Assembly: GCA_910589035.1 (NCBI GenBank)
Contig: CAJUSI010000010.1
Coordinates: 7,346 to 71,345, forward strand
Length of the DNA stretch: 64,000 bases
From: an uncultured Acetatifactor sp.
GTDB taxonomy: Bacteria; Bacillota; Clostridia; Lachnospirales; Lachnospiraceae
Direction of reading: 5' to 3'
The notes under the pieces were generated by a model. That model saw nothing but the letters and a program-made list of their open reading frames with translations. It ran no database searches and was not told the DNA's origin. Each line of letters begins with the position of its first letter. Positions within the stretch are counted from its first letter, which is position 1. Shown piece by piece: positions 59,813-64,000 of this stretch. Position numbers and translations under genes: made by a program.

Positions 59813-60355
59813 ATGGGATTTTTCAGCAGCTTATTCGGAAAGAAGGAGAAAGTTCCTGACGGTACTTACAGGAGAGTGACCGGCAGCGGCGGATATGAGA
59901 GAGGAAGCGGTCCCGATCCGTACAATGCTGCTTTCCGTTCAGACGAGGACGCTTTCGACCTGGATAATGAGGACTGCCAGAGGGATATGGAGGAAGTCTG
60001 CAGACGGGTGGAGCGTGTGATGAACGAGGAGTGGTGTGCAAAGGACAGCACTTATGAGATACGCCGGGAGCTTAAAATGTGCGACATGGGATGGCCGGAG
60101 CTGAGCAAATTTCAGTCGTTGAGGAATAGGAAGAATGCCTGGCAGCCATTTCGCGCCTGCGGGCTTTTCCGGGGCGGAGAGCCTGTGGCAATGGTTCTCT
60201 TACTGATTAATGATACCTGCTATAACCGGAGCGATGTGCTGGCTTTCCACAAGGCCTGTGAGCAGAGAGGTGTATTCTGCATGAATCTCATGCCCAAGTT
60301 CCCGAATCGTTACAGCTATATCCGGGAGCGTCTCACGGGAAATGTGCGGCTGTGA
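59813..60355 (+). CDS. Hypothetical protein
   Basis: The 180-residue protein begins MGFFSSLFGKKEKVPDGTYR, a short amphipathic membrane-binding-like start. An acidic middle follows (DEDAFDLDNEDCQRDMEEVC), then a C-terminal domain with GEPVAMVLLLINDTCYNRSD, VLAFHKACEQRGVFCMNLMP and NRYSYIRERL. The C-terminal pattern is reminiscent of small restriction-endonuclease-like folds but no catalytic motif is clear. GGAGG lies upstream of the ATG. Confidence 0.6.
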   Translation: MGFFSSLFGKKEKVPDGTYRRVTGSGGYERGSGPDPYNAAFRSDEDAFDLDNEDCQRDMEEVCRRVERVMNEEWCAKDSTYEIRRELKMCDMGWPELSKFQSLRNRKNAWQPFRACGLFRGGEPVAMVLLLINDTCYNRSDVLAFHKACEQRGVFCMNLMPKFPNRYSYIRERLTGNVRL

Positions 60356-60886
60356 AGGAGCTGCCGGATGCAAGGGGATATTATTCTGGTAAAAGGAAAG
60401 AGAATGCGGTGAAAACCGCGCCCATGGGGGATTAAGCCCGTCCCGGCACCGCTCAGGCGGCGCTTTGTGGGCAGCGGGGGCGGGTTCGGTCCGGTGGACA
60501 ATGGCACTGCCATTGGCTCTTCAAAGCGGTTTCTCTTTCTTTTTATAAATGCGGACGGCGCGGGAAGCCCGGGCTGCAGAGTCCGGATTTCCCGGCGGCG
60601 GATGCACTCAAGAATGGCGGGGACTCCGGCACTCGGGATGAGAAGAGGGATCCAGTGTCCTGGGTTGTCTGTGTCGGATGTGTCTGTCCGGGTTCCTTCG
60701 TGGACAGGAAAAGAAGCGGAGGGGACGCAGGCATGAATGCAGAAACGCCAAGGATGCACTTATAGCCATGGATGGGCGAAAGTTGTAGACAGGTCAATCC
60801 ATAGATGCAGTCAAAAGTATGGATGCGGTAAAGCTATAGGGTGCGGAAGCGACATGGATAAATGCAGAATGCGGGGAGAAAATAGA
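60356..60886. other. 531-bp leader before the reverse transcriptase gene
   Basis: No convincing gene lies here. The right part (60740-60870) is a loosely repetitive stretch with GGATGC, ATGGATGGGC, ATGGATGCGG and GGTGCGGAAGCG motifs. It is in frame with the reverse transcriptase but unlikely to be translated, because GGGGAG and ATG 60887 form a better start. A structured RNA for the reverse transcriptase could be encoded here. Palindromes near 60430-60480 (CCCGTCCCGGCACCGC, GTGGGCAGCGGGGGCGGG) could form a hairpin. Confidence 0.4.
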
Positions 60887-62395
60887 ATGACGGTTCTGGA
60901 AAAGGCTTCCTGCCATGTCTGCTGGCAGGAATTTTTAGATTATAAGGCGGAAAGGCAGCAGCTGTACCCGGAGGAAGAGAAGGAACTGAGGGAGTTTGTG
61001 GAGCGCCGCGCTTACCTGCCCCTGTGCGAAGCCTGGGAGCGGGGGGAGTATCCTGCCCAATACCCGGTCAAAAAGGAAATTAACAAGCAGGGCGTCCGGA
61101 AAAAGCGCATCGTGTACACCTTCCCGGGGGACGAGGGCGTCTTTTTGAAATTCGTGGCCTTTCAGCTCTATGCCTTTGACGGGCATTTCTGCGAGAACTG
61201 CTACGCCTTCCGCCGCAGGTTCGGCGTGCGGGACGCTATCCGGCGGATCCGGCATCTGCCCGGCCTGGAGGAAAAATACTGCCTGAAGGCGGATATCAGC
61301 GATTATTTCAATTCCATTCCGGTGGAAAAGCTGCTGGAAAGGCTTTTCTTTGTGCGGGAGGCGGACCCGAAGCTTTACGCCCTCTTTGAGAGGATTCTGG
61401 GGCGGGAAGAGGTGTGGGAGGAGGGCAGGCTTGTGGCCGGCCGGCACGGGGCCATGGCGGGGATTCCGCTCTCTCCCTTTTTTGCCAATGTGTACCTGGG
61501 AGAGGCGGATGCCTTCTTTCAGGAGCGGGATATCCCCTATTTTCGGTATTCGGACGATATCCTGATTTTCGCGGACACGGAGAGGGAGCTTTCGGAGCGG
61601 CAGGAGCAGCTTTACGGGATGCTGGAGGGGCTGGGGCTATCCCTGAATCCCCGGAAGGTGCAGGTCCGCGGGCCGGGAGAGGCCTGGGAATTTTTGGGGT
61701 TCTGTTACCGAAAAGGGGAGATTGATCTCTCCGATGCCACCCTCCGGAAAATGAAGGCAAAAGTCAGGAGAAAGGCAGAGGCGCTGCGCCGGTGGCAGAG
61801 GAAAAAGGGGCTTGGTGCCGACAAGGCGGCCATCGGCCTGATCCATGCCATGAACCGGAAATTCTACGGGGCGTCGCCACCAGAGGCAGGGAGAACCAGT
61901 GTGGAAGAAGTAGACGTTATAGGGGGCATAGATTCCGAGGACGGAAATGGCTTTGCAGAAAATATAGGCTTCGATATAGGGAGAATAGACACTGGGAAAG
62001 ACACAGGTTCCAGGGCAAAAGGAAAGCGTATGGAAGATGCCACAGGCTCCGAGGCAGAAGGAAAGCGCATGGAAGATACCGCAGACTTCGGGACAGAAGG
62101 AGGGAAAATGCGGGGAAACACAGGTTCCGAAATCGAAATAGAGAATATGAAAGAAAGCGCAAGTCTGAGTGGGGACAGCGATTTCACATGGAGCCGCTGG
62201 TATTTCCCCAACATTACTACGGACGCGGGGCTCCGGGAGATCGACGCTTATTTTATGGAATATATACGATACACGGTCACAGGACGGCATTACAAGGGAA
62301 ATTACCGCATTTCCTATGCGCAGCTGAAAGCCTGGGGCTACAGGAGCCTGGTGCATGAATACTACCGATATCGGGAGGGCAGGTATGGATTCTGA
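60887..62395 (+). CDS. Atypical reverse transcriptase with an internal repeat insert
   Basis: The 502-residue protein has reverse transcriptase blocks in order: KKRIVYTFPGDEGVFLKFVA (about 72-91), CYAFRRRFGVRDAI, motif A YCLKADISDYFNSIP (about 131-145), motif B GIPLSPFFANVYLGEAD (192-208), catalytic motif C YFRYSDDILIFAD (218-230), and motif D LNPRKVQVRGPGEAWEFLGF. A thumb-like helix follows, then a 13-residue repeat insert (329-433), then WSRWYFPNITTDAGLREIDA and GYRSLVHEYYRYREGRYGF. No maturase, HNH or protease domain is present, so it is not a complete group II intron protein. The next gene overlaps its stop by 11 bp. Role unknown; defence is one inference. Confidence 0.88.
   Translation: MTVLEKASCHVCWQEFLDYKAERQQLYPEEEKELREFVERRAYLPLCEAWERGEYPAQYPVKKEINKQGVRKKRIVYTFPGDEGVFLKFVAFQLYAFDGHFCENCYAFRRRFGVRDAIRRIRHLPGLEEKYCLKADISDYFNSIPVEKLLERLFFVREADPKLYALFERILGREEVWEEGRLVAGRHGAMAGIPLSPFFANVYLGEADAFFQERDIPYFRYSDDILIFADTERELSERQEQLYGMLEGLGLSLNPRKVQVRGPGEAWEFLGFCYRKGEIDLSDATLRKMKAKVRRKAEALRRWQRKKGLGADKAAIGLIHAMNRKFYGASPPEAGRTSVEEVDVIGGIDSEDGNGFAENIGFDIGRIDTGKDTGSRAKGKRMEDATGSEAEGKRMEDTADFGTEGGKMRGNTGSEIEIENMKESASLSGDSDFTWSRWYFPNITTDAGLREIDAYFMEYIRYTVTGRHYKGNYRISYAQLKAWGYRSLVHEYYRYREGRYGF
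61925..62158 (+). repeat. 39-bp in-frame repeat array inside the reverse transcriptase gene
   Basis: Units begin at 61964, 62003, 62042, 62081 and 62120, a strict 39-bp (13-residue) period, with an older degenerate unit before them. Two adjacent units read TGSRAKGKRMEDA and TGSEAEGKRMEDT. The array falls between the thumb and the conserved C-terminal block, so it is probably a flexible linker. Confidence 0.85.
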
Positions 62396-63767
62396 AAAGA
62401 CTTCTCATAAAGTTTTCGAAAAAAATTCAGAAAAGCCTTTTGAAAGGACATCTCTAAAAGTATCGGAAAAGGAATCGCAGGGGGCCTCCGAAAGAAGAAA
62501 AATCTCCTCCCTGGCGGAGCGCGTCATGGGGCTTGCCCGGGACGATATTCTGATGCATCTGCGGTTTTTCCAGCTGGCGCTGGCGAAGCTGGAATACCGG
62601 GAGCAATGGGGGCTGGGGGGCTTCGCCACCGACGGAAACACCCTCTGTTACGACCCGGTCCATGTCCTTGGATGCTACCGGGAAAATCCGAAATCCGTGC
62701 TCCGCGCCTGCCTGCATATGCTGCTGCACTGCGTTTTCCTCCACGGATTCCGGTACGATAAACTGGAAAAGGAGAGATGGGATCTGGCGGCGGATATTGC
62801 GGTGGAAAGCGTGATTCTGGAACTGGGGTACGGGGGCGTAGCTCTGGAGCAGGACGGCCTGGCCGCCGGGAAGCTGAGGGAGTTGAAGGAGCGTATGGGA
62901 GCGCTTACGGCGGAGCGGATATACCGGCATTTCGGCCAAAACCCTCCGGAACCCCGGGAAGAAAGGGAGCTGCGCAGGCTGTTTGACCGGGATATCCATT
63001 CCCTGTGGAAGCCACAGGAGAGCCTGGAAATGACCCTGGATCAGTGGAAGAAAATCAGCGAACGGGTGAGGACCCGGCTTCGCTCCTTCACGGGCTCCAA
63101 ATCCGGCACGGCGGGCCTGGAGCAGAATCTGGAGGAGACGGTGAAGGAGCGCTATGATTACGGAGAAATCCTGCGGCGGTTTACGGTATCTGCGGAGGAA
63201 ATCCGCTTAAGCGAGGAGGAATTCGACTATATTTACTATACCTACGGCCTGGAGCATTACGGAAATCTGCCCCTCATCGAGCCCCTGGAATACCGGGAGA
63301 GCACAAAGGTGCGGGAATTCGTCATCGCCATCGACACCTCCGCCTCCTGCAGCGGCCGGGCGGTGGCCGCCTTCCTGCGCAAGACCTGCTCCATTCTGAA
63401 GACTCGGGAGAGCTTTTTTGAAAAGATCAATGTCCACATCCTCCAGTGCGACGCCCAGGTGCGCAGCGACACGAAGGTGACGGGGGAGGAGGACCTGGAG
63501 GAATTTCTGCGAAAGGGGAAGCTCACGGGCTTCGGGGCCACGGATTTCCGGCCTGTGTTCGACTATGTGGAGACCCTGCGGGAGCGGAGGGAATTTGAGA
63601 ACCTGAAAGGCCTGATCTACTTCACGGACGGCTATGGCATCTATCCGGAGAAAATGCCGGACTACCAGGTGATTTTCGCGTTCCTGGAGGAGGACGAAAA
63701 CCGTCCCCCGGTGCCGCCCTGGAGCATGAAGGCGGTGCTGGAGGAAGAGATGCTTTTGGGAACATAG
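62385..63767 (+). CDS. VWA-like / DUF2201-family protein coupled to the reverse transcriptase
   Basis: The 460-residue protein has an N-terminal helical metallopeptidase-like region with HMLLHCVFLHGF (111-122) and WDLAADIAVES, and a C-terminal von Willebrand A-like domain with MIDAS residues in IAIDTSASCSG (317-321), GATDFRPVFDY and YFTDGYG (412-418). The family usually shows HExxH in the first region; here the Glu is Met, so metallopeptidase activity is doubtful. Such proteins normally pair with MoxR AAA ATPases, but here the partner is a reverse transcriptase. ATG 62385 has GGGAGG upstream and lies inside the reverse transcriptase 3' end. Confidence 0.85.
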   Translation: MDSEKTSHKVFEKNSEKPFERTSLKVSEKESQGASERRKISSLAERVMGLARDDILMHLRFFQLALAKLEYREQWGLGGFATDGNTLCYDPVHVLGCYRENPKSVLRACLHMLLHCVFLHGFRYDKLEKERWDLAADIAVESVILELGYGGVALEQDGLAAGKLRELKERMGALTAERIYRHFGQNPPEPREERELRRLFDRDIHSLWKPQESLEMTLDQWKKISERVRTRLRSFTGSKSGTAGLEQNLEETVKERYDYGEILRRFTVSAEEIRLSEEEFDYIYYTYGLEHYGNLPLIEPLEYRESTKVREFVIAIDTSASCSGRAVAAFLRKTCSILKTRESFFEKINVHILQCDAQVRSDTKVTGEEDLEEFLRKGKLTGFGATDFRPVFDYVETLRERREFENLKGLIYFTDGYGIYPEKMPDYQVIFAFLEEDENRPPVPPWSMKAVLEEEMLLGT

Positions 63768-64000
63768 GGAAATTGCCGGGAGTTATCCTGCCGGACGAAA
63801 ACGGGAAAATAGATTTCCTCAAAATTTTGTAAAAACATAGAAAAAGTCGATTATATTTTTAAATGACTATATACAATGCTCAGCCAATTTTTTAAGTGCG
63901 TTTTATGGGACTCAATAAGTGGTATGATAGCTTCATCATAAAGAAACGAGGCACCATATCATGAGCAAATATATTGATCCAAAGGCTAACACATACAGCC
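63768..64000 (+). mobile_element. Start of a probable mobile element with a partial open reading frame
   Basis: After the VWA gene, AAATGACTATATACAATGCT followed by CAGCCA (63861-63886) repeats the end sequence found three times at 2357-2669. About 75 bp further, after TATGAT (63921) and GAGGCACC, an ATG at 63961 starts MSKYIDPKANTYS, running off the window. This looks like the left end and transposase-like gene of an element. The protein family cannot be fixed from 13 residues. Confidence 0.5.

Noticed and set aside
60887..62395. Group II intron-encoded protein, retron or diversity-generating retroelement
   Set aside because: No maturase or HNH domain and no visible intron domain V; no clear msr/msd structure; no template/variable repeat pair or variable-protein gene. 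It remains an unclassified reverse transcriptase.

Overview
The window looks like chromosomal DNA of a spore-forming, anaerobic gut clostridium, most likely a Lachnospiraceae member. Reasons: strong AGGAGG-type ribosome binding sites, frequent GTG/TTG starts, a SpoIIID gene, a DUF3794/LysM spore-type protein, a PyrK-PyrDB dihydroorotate dehydrogenase, a DUF1667/FAD-oxidoreductase cluster, Trk potassium uptake, and several small uncharacterised families I associate with this group. No rRNA, tRNA, CRISPR array or complete prophage was seen.

Layout. 1-4548: cell-wall genes (3' end of D-Ala-D-Ala ligase, murF), a spacer packed with nested inverted-repeat elements, and a VanRS-like two-component pair. 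4576-8720: PlsC acyltransferase, a PrcB-like lipoprotein, a LysR regulator, an alpha/beta hydrolase and a flavodoxin-like protein. 8739-10239: decayed DNA (aldo-keto reductase and FtsX-type permease remnants). 10234-25146: a carbohydrate locus with a divergent ROK repressor, a SIS-domain protein, an LplABC-type sugar ABC importer, a GH2 beta-mannosidase-like enzyme, a ROK sugar kinase, a FecR/beta-helix lipoprotein on the other strand, and a sialidase-like protein fused in frame to a broken AAA-ATPase gene. 25767-28174: an ECF sigma factor with a very large C-terminal extension and a HicAB-like toxin-antitoxin pair bracketed by copies of one palindromic repeat. 28517-45329: mostly core genes (pyrK, pyrD, DUF3794-LysM protein, DUF1934 protein, murI, GntR regulator, ispE, asnS, NlpC/P60 hydrolase, trkA, trkH, rarA). 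45415-48624: accessory island (SEC-C protein, ParB-like protein, XRE regulator, C-terminal half of a PD-(D/E)XK nuclease). 48782-52473: spoIIID and a three-gene FAD/iron-sulfur oxidoreductase operon. 53128-58196: XRE-TPR regulator, Uma2 remnant, LytTR response regulator, soluble GHKL kinase and an ABC exporter with a candidate LytTR operator in front. 58353-63767: an accessory stretch that ends in a translationally coupled pair: an atypical reverse transcriptase and a VWA/DUF2201-like protein. The last bases begin another gene just inside an inverted-repeat-like end.

The most interesting points are the reverse transcriptase-VWA pair (with an in-frame 39-bp repeat array inside the reverse transcriptase), the number of short interspersed repeat families (four recognised, with copies tens of kb apart), a 23-bp perfect inverted repeat that places two promoters face to face at 46751-46822, and complementary halves of the same ATPase-nuclease family lying about 24 kb apart. 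All assignments are from reading the sequence; no database search was run.
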